DNA from: CAIOYC01 sp964243985
GTDB taxonomy: Bacteria; Pseudomonadota; Alphaproteobacteria; Caulobacterales; Caulobacteraceae
NCBI GenBank assembly: GCA_964243985.1
Contig: CAXTHJ010000007.1
Span: forward strand, 1 to 64,000
Reading direction: 5' to 3'
Length of the DNA stretch: 64,000 nucleotides
Shown: piece after piece, positions 25,478-34,178 of the stretch
Layout: the number at the start of each line of letters is the position of its first letter
Position numbering within the stretch: the stretch's first letter is position 1
The notes under the pieces: generated by a model
The model's database searches: none
Seen by the model: only the letters and a program-made list of their open reading frames with translations
Told to the model about the DNA's origin: nothing
Translations under genes and position numbers: made by a program

Positions 25478-26331
25478 CGATCAGACTGCATGGCGTTTAA
25501 GAGCAGGGCGCGCGCGTCGATGTCCGGGGGCGGGCGGCCGAAGAAGGCTTCAAAGGACGGGATCGCCTGGCCGATCAGCATGTCGAGGCCATCCACCGTC
25601 TGCAGGCTTTGCGCCTTCGCCGCCGCGAGGAATTTGGTCTCCAGCGGTCGATACAGCATGTCCATCGCCACAGCGCCGGCAGGCGCGTTGGAGAAGTCCC
25701 AGCTCAACCCATCCTGACCGCCGACTTCGGCGGAGCTGGCGTTGATGATGGCTCCGGCGCCTTGGAGGGCCCGCTGCGTCTCCTTCAAATCCCAGGCGGA
25801 GACAGAAGAGAACCGAGCGGTCAGAGCTTCCGCCCTCGATTTGGTCCGATTGACCACCCGGATGTCCGACACCCCGGCGGCCTCTAGCGTCGCGACGGCG
25901 CCCTTCGCCGCGCCGCCGGCTCCGAAGATGACGACTGGACCATCCCCCAGCCGCAAGGCCGGCGCCTGGCGTGCGAAGGCGTAGAGCAGACCCTCGCCGT
26001 CAGTGTTGCGCGCTTCAATCTCGCCGTCAGGGTGAAACAGCAAAAGGTTCGCGGCTCCGGCTGCATAAGCGAGAGGGCTGGCGTCGTCCGCGGCGCCGAG
26101 GGCCGCTTCCTTAAACGGCAAGGTGATGTTGAGACCCCGGATCACGCCCCCGCGGAGGCCTTCAACGAAAACTAAAAATCGATCCTCAGCCGGCGAATAG
26201 GGGATGTAGGCCGCATCTAATCCGGCGTCCTCGATCCAGCTATTGTGCAAGTTGGGGCTAAGGGAGTGAGCGATAGGCCTACCGGCGACGCCGGCCACCA
26301 TCGCCTGAGCGGTTGTTCGAGCGGTGCTCAC
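25474..26331 (-). CDS. aroE: Shikimate dehydrogenase
   Basis: NADPH-dependent reduction of 3-dehydroshikimate in aromatic amino acid synthesis. The 285 residues include the shikimate-binding GRPIAHSLSPNLHN (16-29) and NITLPFKEAAL with catalytic lysine (about 71), the nucleotide loop VIFGAGGAAKGAV near 134, and the NRTKSRAE turn after it. It overlaps coaE and maf by four bases on each side, which supports a single transcript. Confidence 0.95.
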   Translation of the reverse strand: MSTARTTAQAMVAGVAGRPIAHSLSPNLHNSWIEDAGLDAAYIPYSPAEDRFLVFVEGLRGGVIRGLNITLPFKEAALGAADDASPLAYAAGAANLLLFHPDGEIEARNTDGEGLLYAFARQAPALRLGDGPVVIFGAGGAAKGAVATLEAAGVSDIRVVNRTKSRAEALTARFSSVSAWDLKETQRALQGAGAIINASSAEVGGQDGLSWDFSNAPAGAVAMDMLYRPLETKFLAAAKAQSLQTVDGLDMLIGQAIPSFEAFFGRPPPDIDARALLLNAMQSDR

Positions 26332-26918
26332 GACGAAATAGCGCCTCGCACGCGCAGGTAGTCGAGGATCGGTAGAAGCGGCAAGCCGAGAATGCTGAAA
26401 TAATCCCCGTCGATAACGCTGAAGATTTGCGCGCCGAGCCCCTCTAGCCGATAGCAGCCGACGGTGGTCAGCAGTGCTGCGCCTTCGGTCGCGAGGTAGT
26501 TTTCGAGGAAGGCGTCGGTGAACGGGCGCACCGTCAGGGTGGCCGTAGAAACGCGCCGCCAGACCGGCGAGCCGCCCTCGGCGATCACAACAGCGGAATG
26601 AAGTTTGTGGGTCTTGCCCCTCAACGCTAGGAGATGGACCTTGGCCTCCGTTAGATCGTGGGGCTTGTCGTAAAGCTGGCCGGCGAGATCCAGGGTGGAG
26701 TCTGCGCCGATCACCAACCCGGCCATCTTGCGGGAAACCTTCACCGCCTTAGCCTCCGCCAACGCATCGGCGATGTCACGCGGTGCCGCGCCGTCCGCCA
26801 CCAGAGCGTTTTTGATCGAAGTCTCATCCACATTGGGCGCCATCGTCGCGATCTTGACGCCCGCTTCACGGAGCAGGGTCGCTCGGGCGGCGCTGGTGGA
26901 CGCCACGGTGACGGCCAT
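26328..26918 (-). CDS. maf: Maf-like nucleotide pyrophosphatase
   Basis: Hydrolyses non-canonical or modified nucleoside triphosphates and restrains septum formation in some bacteria. The 196-residue protein shows the Maf start ASTSAARATLLREAG (variant of the usual SxSPRR loop, here with Ala in place of Pro-Arg), the acidic DETS and GADSTLDL sites, and SILGLPLLPIL near the C-terminus. ATG at 26918 overlaps the ppsR stop by one base (TGATG). Confidence 0.92.
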   Translation of the reverse strand: MAVTVASTSAARATLLREAGVKIATMAPNVDETSIKNALVADGAAPRDIADALAEAKAVKVSRKMAGLVIGADSTLDLAGQLYDKPHDLTEAKVHLLALRGKTHKLHSAVVIAEGGSPVWRRVSTATLTVRPFTDAFLENYLATEGAALLTTVGCYRLEGLGAQIFSVIDGDYFSILGLPLLPILDYLRVRGAISS

Positions 26919-27766
26919 CACATCGCACCGCCGACGGTCTTCTTCGCATTGAGAAGGTTGATCACCGCCGCCGCGGTCTCCTCCACCGAGCGGCGGGTGA
27001 CGTCGATCACCGGCCATCCGTGTTTTTCAAACAGGCGGCGGGCGCGGATGGTCTCCTCTCGCACGGCCTCCTGATCGATGTAGCTGGATTCTCGCCCCTC
27101 GTTCAGGGAGAGGAGGCGGTTGCGGCGGATCTGGATCAGGCGATCTGGGGAGACCAGAAGACCCACAACTAACGCCTTCTTCATGGCCAGAAGTTCTTGC
27201 GGTGGATCGCTTCCCGGCACCAAAGGCACGTTGGCGGCGCGGACGCCTCGATGGGCCAGATAGATGCAGGTGGGGGTCTTGGAGGTGCGGCTGACGCCCA
27301 CCAGCACCACATCCGCGCTTTCAAGATCCTGGCCGCTTTGGCCGTCATCGTGACCGATGGCGTAGTTCAACGCTTCGATACGGTTGAAATAATCGGTGTC
27401 GAGGGTGTGCTGCACGCCGATTTTGGTGGTGAGCTGCGCCCCAAGATAACGGCCAAGGGCGGCGGTCATCGGGTCGAGGGCGGCGATGCAAGGGGATTCC
27501 ACCTCGCGGCATCCAGCCTCAAGCGCAGTGCGAAGTTCCCGATCGACGATGGTGTGGATCACCATGCCGGGCGCGGCCTCCACTTCTTTAAGCACGCGCT
27601 CCAGCTGCCGCTGAGATCGCATCAACGGGTACATGTGTTCGATGGGCAAGATGTTGTCGAAACGCGCGCAAACCGCCTTGCTCATGGCGTTCAAGGTCTC
27701 GCCGGTGGAATCGGAGACTAGGTGAACATGAAAATAAGTGGAAAATCGGGGCGTCGGCGTAATCAT
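26918..27766 (-). CDS. ppsR: PEP synthase/PPDK regulatory protein
   Basis: Bifunctional kinase/pyrophosphorylase (DUF299) that phosphorylates and reactivates a histidine-dependent PEP-synthesising dikinase. The family N-terminus FHVHLVSDSTGETLNA and the P-loop-like GVSRTSKTPTCIYLA, near 155-170, are present. I use ATG 27766, giving 282 residues; in-frame starts at 27796 and 27805 are also possible, so the N-terminus is uncertain. Its 5' end borders the putative origin, the same place as the first numbered gene of C. crescentus. Confidence 0.9.
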   Translation of the reverse strand: MITPTPRFSTYFHVHLVSDSTGETLNAMSKAVCARFDNILPIEHMYPLMRSQRQLERVLKEVEAAPGMVIHTIVDRELRTALEAGCREVESPCIAALDPMTAALGRYLGAQLTTKIGVQHTLDTDYFNRIEALNYAIGHDDGQSGQDLESADVVLVGVSRTSKTPTCIYLAHRGVRAANVPLVPGSDPPQELLAMKKALVVGLLVSPDRLIQIRRNRLLSLNEGRESSYIDQEAVREETIRARRLFEKHGWPVIDVTRRSVEETAAAVINLLNAKKTVGGAM

Positions 27767-28044
27767 CGGTGAAGAGCCGTCCTTTGAAACCGCCATTGGA
27801 GCCAAAACGCCGCAGCAGAAGGCTGGGGATCAAACCGGTGACGGTTCATGGTCAACCGCTGACTTAGCCGAGGAAGACCGCTGAGAAAACGCCAAAGCCG
27901 ACACGATCGCCCTCACAGGCGTGGATGACTGGGGACGACTCAGGATGTCCTGAGCCATTTCCATGTAGCGCCACGCCATGTGGACAGCCGCAAGAACAAT
28001 ATGCGGTGTCCGAAGGGACGGAGGCCGGTCGTCATCGACACCCG

Positions 28045-28059
28045 TTAAGGATCTATTAA
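28045..28059. promoter_or_regulatory. CtrA box 1
   Basis: TTAA-N7-TTAA exactly (spacer GGATCTA). This matches the full consensus for the cell-cycle regulator CtrA, which blocks initiation at Cori in swarmer cells. Fourteen bases before box 2. Confidence 0.8.
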
Positions 28060-28072
28060 TGAATTTGAACGG

Positions 28073-28087
28073 TTAAGGTTTTATTAA
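28073..28087. promoter_or_regulatory. CtrA box 2
   Basis: TTAA-N7-TTAA exactly (spacer GGTTTTA). The two boxes have the same strand-independent form and centres 28 bases apart, close to three helical turns, and are followed directly by a DnaA-like word ATTTCCACA. Confidence 0.8.
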
Positions 28088-28297
28088 GCATTTCCACAGA
28101 GCGACTATCCTACCCAACGGAACTCGTGGACCACTCGAAGTTTGGCCGTACATGGGACCACCGGCGGTAGGAATTATCCCCGATATACGGCGGTCAACTG
28201 ACTCCTTCCTCTCTCCAAATCCTCCTTTAAGAAAAAGGAAGATAGCTTTGGCTGGCATGGGGTTGAGGGGAGGCGGGCGAGGGTCTTTAAGGAGCTT

Positions 28298-29353
28298 ATG
28301 AGCAATCAGGACAGTCCATGCCTCGTCAGGGCTTTGCAGGGCGAAGCGTTCGAGAGGCCTCCCATATGGTTCATGCGCCAAGCAGGCCGGTTCCTCCCGG
28401 AATACCGGGCATTGCGGGCCACGACGCCGGACTTCATCAGCTTTTGCCTCGATCCGATTAAGGCCGCCGAGGCGACCTTGCAGCCGACCAAGCGATTTCC
28501 CTTCACCGCCGCGATCGTCTTCGCCGACATCCTCTTGATCCCCCGCGCCCTGGGCCAATCGGTGTGGTTCGAGGCGGGGGAGGGACCACGACTGGGCGAT
28601 CTTCCGGCGCCTGAGCGGCTCGAGGAGAAGCTTTTCGCGGTTGAGACAGCCCTCGGCGCGGTGGGCGAGACCCTGGAGCGGGTGCGCGACGGTCTTTCTT
28701 CCGACCGGGCCCTGATTGGTTTTGCGGGCGCCCCTTGGACGGTCTTGACCTACATGATTGAAGGGCGGTCGAGCGATCGATTTAAGGCGAAGTCATTAGC
28801 CTACACCGAGCCAGAGCGCGTTGATCGCTATCTGGACGTTCTCGTGGAGGCCACGGCTCAGTATATGGCCATGCAGGCGCGGGCGGGCGCGGAGGTGTTG
28901 CAAATCTTCGAATCCTGGGCGGAAGGGCTGTCGGAGCCCTTGTTCCAGCGTCTGGTGATCGGGCCGCATCAAAGGCTGCTGGCGCGCCTGAAGGGGCTCG
29001 GCGTGACCGTTCCACTGATCGGCTTTCCTCGGGGCGCCGGCGCTCTCCTGGACCAGTATGCGAACGAGGTGGACGTGGCCGGCGTCGGGCTGGATACGCA
29101 AACGACATTGGCGCAGGGCCGGAGTATTCAGGCGCGGCGCACAATTCAAGGCGCGCTTGATCCGCTGCTGTTGCGGGCGGGCGGCGCGGCCCTCGATCGC
29201 CGCGTGGACCAGCTGCTGGAGGCCTGGACGAAGGGACCATACATCTTCAACCTCGGCCACGGCATCTTGCCCGATACGCCCATCGCCCATGTGGCGCAGG
29301 TGCTGGCCAGGGTGACCGGCGAGCGCGTAACGGGCGAGGCTGTAGCGGCATGA
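28298..29353 (+). CDS. hemE: Uroporphyrinogen decarboxylase
   Basis: Decarboxylates uroporphyrinogen III to coproporphyrinogen III in haem synthesis. The 351-residue protein contains the signature PIWFMRQAGRFLPEYR (about 22-37) and GFAGAPWTVLTYMIEG near 147. ATG at 28298 is preceded by AAGGAG. It borders the putative origin, as in Caulobacter, and overlaps hemH by four bases. Confidence 0.96.
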   Translation: MSNQDSPCLVRALQGEAFERPPIWFMRQAGRFLPEYRALRATTPDFISFCLDPIKAAEATLQPTKRFPFTAAIVFADILLIPRALGQSVWFEAGEGPRLGDLPAPERLEEKLFAVETALGAVGETLERVRDGLSSDRALIGFAGAPWTVLTYMIEGRSSDRFKAKSLAYTEPERVDRYLDVLVEATAQYMAMQARAGAEVLQIFESWAEGLSEPLFQRLVIGPHQRLLARLKGLGVTVPLIGFPRGAGALLDQYANEVDVAGVGLDTQTTLAQGRSIQARRTIQGALDPLLLRAGGAALDRRVDQLLEAWTKGPYIFNLGHGILPDTPIAHVAQVLARVTGERVTGEAVAA

Positions 29354-30408
29354 AGCGCAAGCTCGCCGTGGTGCTCCTCAATCTCGGGGGGCCGGACAGC
29401 CTCGCCGCCGTGCGACCGTTCCTGTTCAACCTCTTCAATGACCCCGCGATCATCCCGCTGCCGCAACCCTTTCGCTGGTTGGTGGCGCGGCTGATCTCCA
29501 CTTTTCGAGATAAGACGGCGCAGGCCAACTACGCCATGATGGGCGGCTCATCGCCCCTCCTGCGTGAAACGGTGAAGCAGGCGGCGGGGCTGCAGGCCGC
29601 CCTTGTCAACCGATTGCCGGATATCGATGTGCTCACCACCATCGCCATGCGCCACTGGTCGCCTTTGACCGGCGAGACTGCCGGTGAAGTCGCGGCTTTT
29701 GCGCCGGACGAGATCGTACTCTTGCCCCTCTACCCGCAATTCTCCACGACGACGACCGGTTCCTCGTTTAAGGCTTGGGCGAAGGCTTACAAAGGGCCGG
29801 GCCTTACACGCCGGGTCTGCTGTTATCCCGAAGAGGAAGGGCTGATCGAGGCGCACGCCCGGCGCATCCTTGCGACCTATACGGCGATGGGGCGGCCGGC
29901 TCCGGTGCGGTTGCTCTTCTCAGCCCACGGTTTGCCGCAGAAGGTGGTGGATGGCGGCGATCCTTATCAAAACCAGGTCGAACGCACAGCGGCGGCGATC
30001 CTGCGGCGGCTCGGCCCCGATTGGGCGGCCGGGGGATGGGATTGGCGCGTCTGTTATCAGAGCCGGGTTGGGCCCATGCAATGGCTTGGGCCTTCCACGA
30101 TCGAGGCCATCGAAGAGGCGGGAGCGGATCGTCGCGGCGTACTGATCACGCCGATTGCTTTTGTGTCTGAACATGTTGAGACGCTGGTGGAACTCGACCA
30201 TGAGTACGCTGCGCTGGCCCGGTCTATTGCCCAGCCCTTCTATCTGCGTGCGCCGGCTATAGGCGACGATCTGGCCTTTATTGAAGGCTTAGCGGAGACC
30301 GTGATCGGCGCGCTGTCTCGGCCGGGAATAGCGTCGGCGGGGCAACCCTGTCCGCAAGGGTTCGCTCAATGCCCGACAGCTTGCGCAAAGCGGACGGAGC
30401 CGGTGTGA
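29350..30408 (+). CDS. hemH: Ferrochelatase
   Basis: Inserts Fe2+ into protoporphyrin IX, the last step of haem b synthesis; membrane-associated. The 352-residue protein has VVLLNLGGPDS (7-17), the YPQFSTTTTGSS segment near 130, the catalytic FSAHGLPQKVV with histidine near 198, and the TPIAFVSEHVETLVELD signature near 262. It starts within the hemE stop (ATGA) and overlaps hemJ. Confidence 0.96.
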   Translation: MKRKLAVVLLNLGGPDSLAAVRPFLFNLFNDPAIIPLPQPFRWLVARLISTFRDKTAQANYAMMGGSSPLLRETVKQAAGLQAALVNRLPDIDVLTTIAMRHWSPLTGETAGEVAAFAPDEIVLLPLYPQFSTTTTGSSFKAWAKAYKGPGLTRRVCCYPEEEGLIEAHARRILATYTAMGRPAPVRLLFSAHGLPQKVVDGGDPYQNQVERTAAAILRRLGPDWAAGGWDWRVCYQSRVGPMQWLGPSTIEAIEEAGADRRGVLITPIAFVSEHVETLVELDHEYAALARSIAQPFYLRAPAIGDDLAFIEGLAETVIGALSRPGIASAGQPCPQGFAQCPTACAKRTEPV

Positions 30409-30866
30409 GCGATAACCTCGTCTACAACCTGCTGCGCGGCTTGCATATCCTAGCCGACATCGCCTGGATGGCGGGACTGCTCTATCTGCCGCGCCTATTC
30501 GCCTATCACACCAAAGCCACGCCAGGGTCCGAGCTGGACGAGACCTTCAAAGTGATGGAGCGCAAGCTCTACCGCTTCATCATGAATCCGGCCATGATCG
30601 CGGCCTGGGTGCTGGGCCTCAGCCTGATCTGGTTTGATGGCAGCCGACGGCTCGGGTGGGGGTTTCTCCATTCGCCCTGGATGCTCACCAAGCTCTTGGG
30701 TGTTGTGTTTCTGACCACCTGGCACCAAGTCTTGGGTCGCGGACTGAAAGCCTTCGCTGCGGGACGCAATACCCGCTCCGAGACGTTCTGGCGCGCCACC
30801 AACGAGCTCCCGTTCCTAGCCGCCATCGTCATGGTCCTCGCCGTCACCACCAAATTTGGCAGCTGA
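30405..30866 (+). CDS. hemJ: Protoporphyrinogen IX oxidase HemJ
   Basis: Membrane protein that oxidises protoporphyrinogen IX, replacing HemG or HemY. The 153 residues hold four hydrophobic helices. The family start LRGLHILADIAWMAGLLYLPRLF carries the essential histidine (near residue 12; motif HILADIAWM), and WMLTKLLGVVFLTTWHQ lies mid-protein. GTG start at 30405 overlaps the hemH stop. With hemE and hemH it forms a three-gene haem unit leading away from the origin. Confidence 0.92.
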   Translation: MSDNLVYNLLRGLHILADIAWMAGLLYLPRLFAYHTKATPGSELDETFKVMERKLYRFIMNPAMIAAWVLGLSLIWFDGSRRLGWGFLHSPWMLTKLLGVVFLTTWHQVLGRGLKAFAAGRNTRSETFWRATNELPFLAAIVMVLAVTTKFGS

Positions 30867-31064
30867 ACGATCCGCTGCTTAGCTTGACGTCGCGTCCAGC
30901 CTGTGGTTCCGCTAACGATGGCTAGGCGCGATTTGTTTGCGCCGACGCTCCCGCCTTTCCGGTCGCGCTGAGCTCTCGCCGCCGACCAGTTTCGACATCC
31001 CCGGGTGCCGACCGCCCAATCCACGGCGCAACCTCCGCGCCGCGCCTTGTTTATGAGTTCAATT

Positions 31065-32429
31065 ATGTCTGACGACGCCCAAATCGAATCCGAAGTGCTG
31101 GACGCGCCCGATGAGCAGTCCGGCGCGGAAGAGCCCTCGCCCGCGACCGCCATTGCCGCCACCCTGCCCCGCATGTCGCTGCAGGAACTAAAGGAAAAGA
31201 CTCCTACCGATCTTCTCGCTTTCGCCGAAAGCCTAGAGATCGAAAACGCGAACGCCATGCGCAAGCAGGACATGATGTTCGCCATCCTGAAGACCCTGGC
31301 CGAAGAGGGCGTGGAGATTTCCGGCTCTGGCACCCTTGAAGCGTTGCAGGACGGCTTCGGCTTCCTTCGCTCGCCAGAAGCCAACTATCTGCCTGGGCCA
31401 GACGACATCTACGTCTCGCCCTCGCAAATCCGCAAGATGGGCCTGAAGACTGGCGACACCATCGAAGGCCCGGTCCGCGCCCCCCGCGAAGGTGAGCGTT
31501 ACTTCGCCCTCCTGAAGGTCGACACCATCAATTTCGAGAGCCCGGACAATGTCCGCCACAAGGTCCACTTTGACAACCTGACGCCGCTCTATCCTGATGA
31601 GCGACTGACTATGGAGATCGACGATCCGACCCTTAAGGATCGTTCCGGCCGGGTAATCGACATCGTCTCGCCCCTCGGAAAAGGCCAGCGCTGCCTGATC
31701 GTCGCCCCGCCGCGGGTGGGTAAGACCATCATGATGCAGAACATCGCCAAGGCCATCGCGGCAAACCATCCCGAGTGTTACCTGATCGTGCTGCTTGTGG
31801 ATGAGCGCCCCGAGGAAGTCACCGATATGCAGCGGACTGTGAAGGGCGAGGTGATCTCTTCCACCTTCGACGAACCCGCCACCCGCCACGTGCAGGTGGC
31901 CGAAATGGTGATCGAAAAGGCTAAGCGCTTGGTGGAGCACAAGCGGGACGTGATAATCCTTTTGGACAACATCACCCGCCTCGGCCGCGCCTACAACACC
32001 ACCGTGCCGTCCTCCGGCAAAGTCTTGACTGGGGGCGTGGACGCCAACGCTTTGCAGCGGCCCAAGCGCTTCTTCGGCGCCGCGCGGAATATCGAGGAGG
32101 GCGGATCGTTGACCATCATCTCCACCGCCCTGATCGACACCGGTTCACGGATGGATGAGGTGATTTTCGAAGAATTCAAGGGCACCGGTAATTCGGAAAT
32201 CGTGCTGGACCGCAAGGTGGCCGACAAGCGCATCTATCCCGCCATCGACATCCTGAAATCCGGCACCCGCAAGGACGAACTCATCACGCCCAAGGACCAG
32301 CTGCAGAAAACCCACGTGCTTCGCCGCATCCTGGCGCCAATGGGCGCTCAAGACGGCATCGAGTTCCTGCTCGACAAGCTGCGCCAGACCAAGAACAACG
32401 CCGATTTCTTCCAGTCGATGAATACCTGA
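31065..32429 (+). CDS. rho: Transcription termination factor Rho
   Basis: Hexameric RNA helicase that ends transcription at rut sites. The N-terminal extension is acidic (to about residue 40), then the Rho N-domain (LQELKEKTPTDLLAFAESL), the RNA-binding cold-shock-like domain (GSGTLEALQDGFGFLRS), and the ATPase with Walker A APPRVGKT near 215, the Q-loop and the R-loop. I place the start at ATG 31065 (454 residues); ATG 31053 and GTG 31005 are also in frame. The 198 bases upstream contain no gene and probably the leader. Confidence 0.96.
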   Translation: MSDDAQIESEVLDAPDEQSGAEEPSPATAIAATLPRMSLQELKEKTPTDLLAFAESLEIENANAMRKQDMMFAILKTLAEEGVEISGSGTLEALQDGFGFLRSPEANYLPGPDDIYVSPSQIRKMGLKTGDTIEGPVRAPREGERYFALLKVDTINFESPDNVRHKVHFDNLTPLYPDERLTMEIDDPTLKDRSGRVIDIVSPLGKGQRCLIVAPPRVGKTIMMQNIAKAIAANHPECYLIVLLVDERPEEVTDMQRTVKGEVISSTFDEPATRHVQVAEMVIEKAKRLVEHKRDVIILLDNITRLGRAYNTTVPSSGKVLTGGVDANALQRPKRFFGAARNIEEGGSLTIISTALIDTGSRMDEVIFEEFKGTGNSEIVLDRKVADKRIYPAIDILKSGTRKDELITPKDQLQKTHVLRRILAPMGAQDGIEFLLDKLRQTKNNADFFQSMNT

Positions 32430-32477
32430 TCGATCATTAGAAGAGCCCGATCGCAGTGGGCCGTGCATGAGGTCGTC

Positions 32478-32729
32478 ATGAAGGTTAAGATCGAAATCGA
32501 CTGTTCTGCCGAAGAAGCCCGCAGTTTCCTGGGGCTTCCGGACGTATCCGGGTTGAACGACCATCTGGTCGGCGAGATGAAGAATCGCATGGACGCCAAT
32601 ATGGCGCTTCTGCAACCGGACGAACTCCTCAAAACCTGGGGCGCTTTCGGTGGCCAGGCGCAGGAGCAGTTCCGAAAACTCATGACCGCTGCAACAGACG
32701 CCGCGCTGTCAGGGCGTGATCGCGGTTAG
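32478..32729 (+). CDS. DUF6489-type small protein, 83 aa
   Basis: A small acidic, helical protein. It begins MKVKIEIDCSAEEARSFLGLPDV, a pattern I associate with DUF6489 proteins of alphaproteobacteria, always small and uncharacterised. ATG 32478 is chosen over 32463 on that basis. It sits between rho and mnmE and ends two bases before mnmE, so it is likely translated with it. Confidence 0.75.
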   Translation: MKVKIEIDCSAEEARSFLGLPDVSGLNDHLVGEMKNRMDANMALLQPDELLKTWGAFGGQAQEQFRKLMTAATDAALSGRDRG

Positions 32730-32731
32730 AT

Positions 32732-34066
32732 ATGCGGGATACCATTTTCGCCTTGGCCACCGCGCCTGGTCGCGCGGCCGTAGCGATCATGCGGGCGTCG
32801 GGACCAGACGCCGGCGTCATCTTGGATCGCCTCTGCAACATACGGCCCGGCCCTCGCATCGTCTCCCTTCGTAAAATCACCGGCGAAGGGGGCGATCTCA
32901 TCGACGAAGCGCTGGTGTTGTGGTTTCCCGCACCCAACAGCTTCACGGGTGAGGACGTTTTTGAGCTTCAAGTCCACGGCGGCGCAGCGATCATCAACGC
33001 CTTGGCTGAAAGCTTGAGCCGACTTGGCGCGCGGCCCGCAGAACCGGGAGAGTTCACCCGCAGAGCTTTCGAAGTCGGACGGCTGGAGCTGTCGCAGGCC
33101 GAGGCGATTGCGGATCTGGTGGATGCGGAAACGGCGGCGCAGAGACATCAGGCCCTGGCTCAGCTAGGCGGAGCCTTAGCTCGGCGCGGTGATCGTTGGC
33201 GTGACGCCCTCATCGAGACCTTGGCCTTTTTAGGCGCACAAATGGATTTCCCGGATGAGGACCTTCCGGACGATCTTCTGCAAAGAGCCTTGTTGCCGAT
33301 CGTGCAGTTAAAAGCGGAAATCGAGGGGGCGTTGGGGGACGCGCGGGGAGAGCGGGTGCGCGAAGGGTTCAAGATCGCCCTCATTGGTGCGCCCAATGCC
33401 GGAAAATCGAGTCTGTTGAACGCACTTCTTGGGCGCGAGGCCGCCATCGTCACAGCGATCGCCGGCACCACGCGAGATGTCATCGAGGGCACGATGACTA
33501 TTCAAGGCTATAAGGTCATCATTGCGGACACGGCTGGGCTTCGCGACACCGTGGACGAGGTTGAGGCTGAAGGTGTGCGGCGAGCTGTAAGCTTCGCCGA
33601 GGAGGCTGATCTTCGTCTTTGGATCGTGGGTCCAAACGATGCCGGCGCGGACGACTCGCACGCCAGATTGCTAAGGAGCGAAGACATAGTCGTGTTCAGT
33701 AAAAGCGACCGGATGGAGTCACCCATCAATTACAGTATCCAATCCCCCAAGCTCGAGGGACTCAACCATGTGTTTTGCAGCGTGGTTTCAGCAGACGGGC
33801 TGATGGAGTTAAGGTCGATCTTAGAAGAAAAAGTGATGTCGGCCCTGTCTGGCGCTGAATTTCCCGCCTTCACGCGGATGCGGCATAAGGCGCTTTTACA
33901 AGAAGCCACCGCGTGTTTGCAAAAGGCGCTTGAGGAGGACGGGGGGCTGGAGTTGGTGGCTGAGAATGTGCGACATGCGGCTGGAGCGCTCGAGCAGCTT
34001 TCCGGCCGGATAAATCCCGAGGACGTTTTGGATCAGGTGTTCGGCTCCTTCTGCATTGGGAAGTGA
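32732..34066 (+). CDS. mnmE: tRNA modification GTPase MnmE
   Basis: With MnmG adds carboxymethylaminomethyl groups to U34 of tRNAs. At 444 residues it has the N-terminal folate-binding domain, then the G-domain with G1 GAPNAGKSS near 218, G3 DTAGLRD and G4 SKSD, and ends with the family C-terminus CIGK, whose cysteine is essential. The stop codon is directly abutted by the first parS site. Confidence 0.96.
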   Translation: MRDTIFALATAPGRAAVAIMRASGPDAGVILDRLCNIRPGPRIVSLRKITGEGGDLIDEALVLWFPAPNSFTGEDVFELQVHGGAAIINALAESLSRLGARPAEPGEFTRRAFEVGRLELSQAEAIADLVDAETAAQRHQALAQLGGALARRGDRWRDALIETLAFLGAQMDFPDEDLPDDLLQRALLPIVQLKAEIEGALGDARGERVREGFKIALIGAPNAGKSSLLNALLGREAAIVTAIAGTTRDVIEGTMTIQGYKVIIADTAGLRDTVDEVEAEGVRRAVSFAEEADLRLWIVGPNDAGADDSHARLLRSEDIVVFSKSDRMESPINYSIQSPKLEGLNHVFCSVVSADGLMELRSILEEKVMSALSGAEFPAFTRMRHKALLQEATACLQKALEEDGGLELVAENVRHAAGALEQLSGRINPEDVLDQVFGSFCIGK

Positions 34067-34082
34067 TGTTTCACGTGAAACA
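34067..34082. other. parS site 1 (perfect)
   Basis: A 16-bp palindrome TGTTTCACGTGAAACA, identical to the canonical bacterial parS bound by ParB. It begins at the very next base after the mnmE stop codon, about 6 kb from the putative origin and 3.4 kb from parB. Confidence 0.95.
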
Positions 34083-34101
34083 ATGCGCCGGTTCTCCCGG
34101 C

Positions 34102-34117
34102 TGTTTCACGTGGAGCA
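34102..34117. other. parS site 2 (14 of 16)
   Basis: TGTTTCACGTGGAGCA keeps the full left half and the central CACGTG and differs from parS at two positions on the right. It lies 19 bases after site 1, in the 112-base gap before mnmG. The close pair suggests cooperative loading of ParB. Confidence 0.85.
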
Positions 34118-34178
34118 TTGAGATCATTCATCGACGCCGGGTTCCTGACCTACTAGACTGGCCATACTGGAATTCGTG

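Larger units (their letters stand above)
27767..28297. other. Putative chromosomal replication origin (Cori-like)
   Basis: This gene-free gap of about 530 bases lies between ppsR and hemE, exactly where Cori lies in C. crescentus. It holds two perfect CtrA boxes, a local AT-rich stretch (28045-28095), two CcrM-type GANTC sites (27937-27941 and 28200-28204) and several degenerate DnaA-box-like words: 27920-27928, 27979-27987, 28090-28098 and 28174-28182, each 7 of 9 to TTATCCACA. No exact DnaA box is seen, which agrees with the weak boxes known in Caulobacter. The hemE promoter should also lie here. The origin role is inferred. Confidence 0.8.

Noticed and set aside
31005..31064. Upstream GTG extension of rho by 20 codons
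   Set aside because: The added residues are Ala/Pro/Gln-rich and unlike Rho; two ATG codons downstream fit better, though the exact one is unsure.
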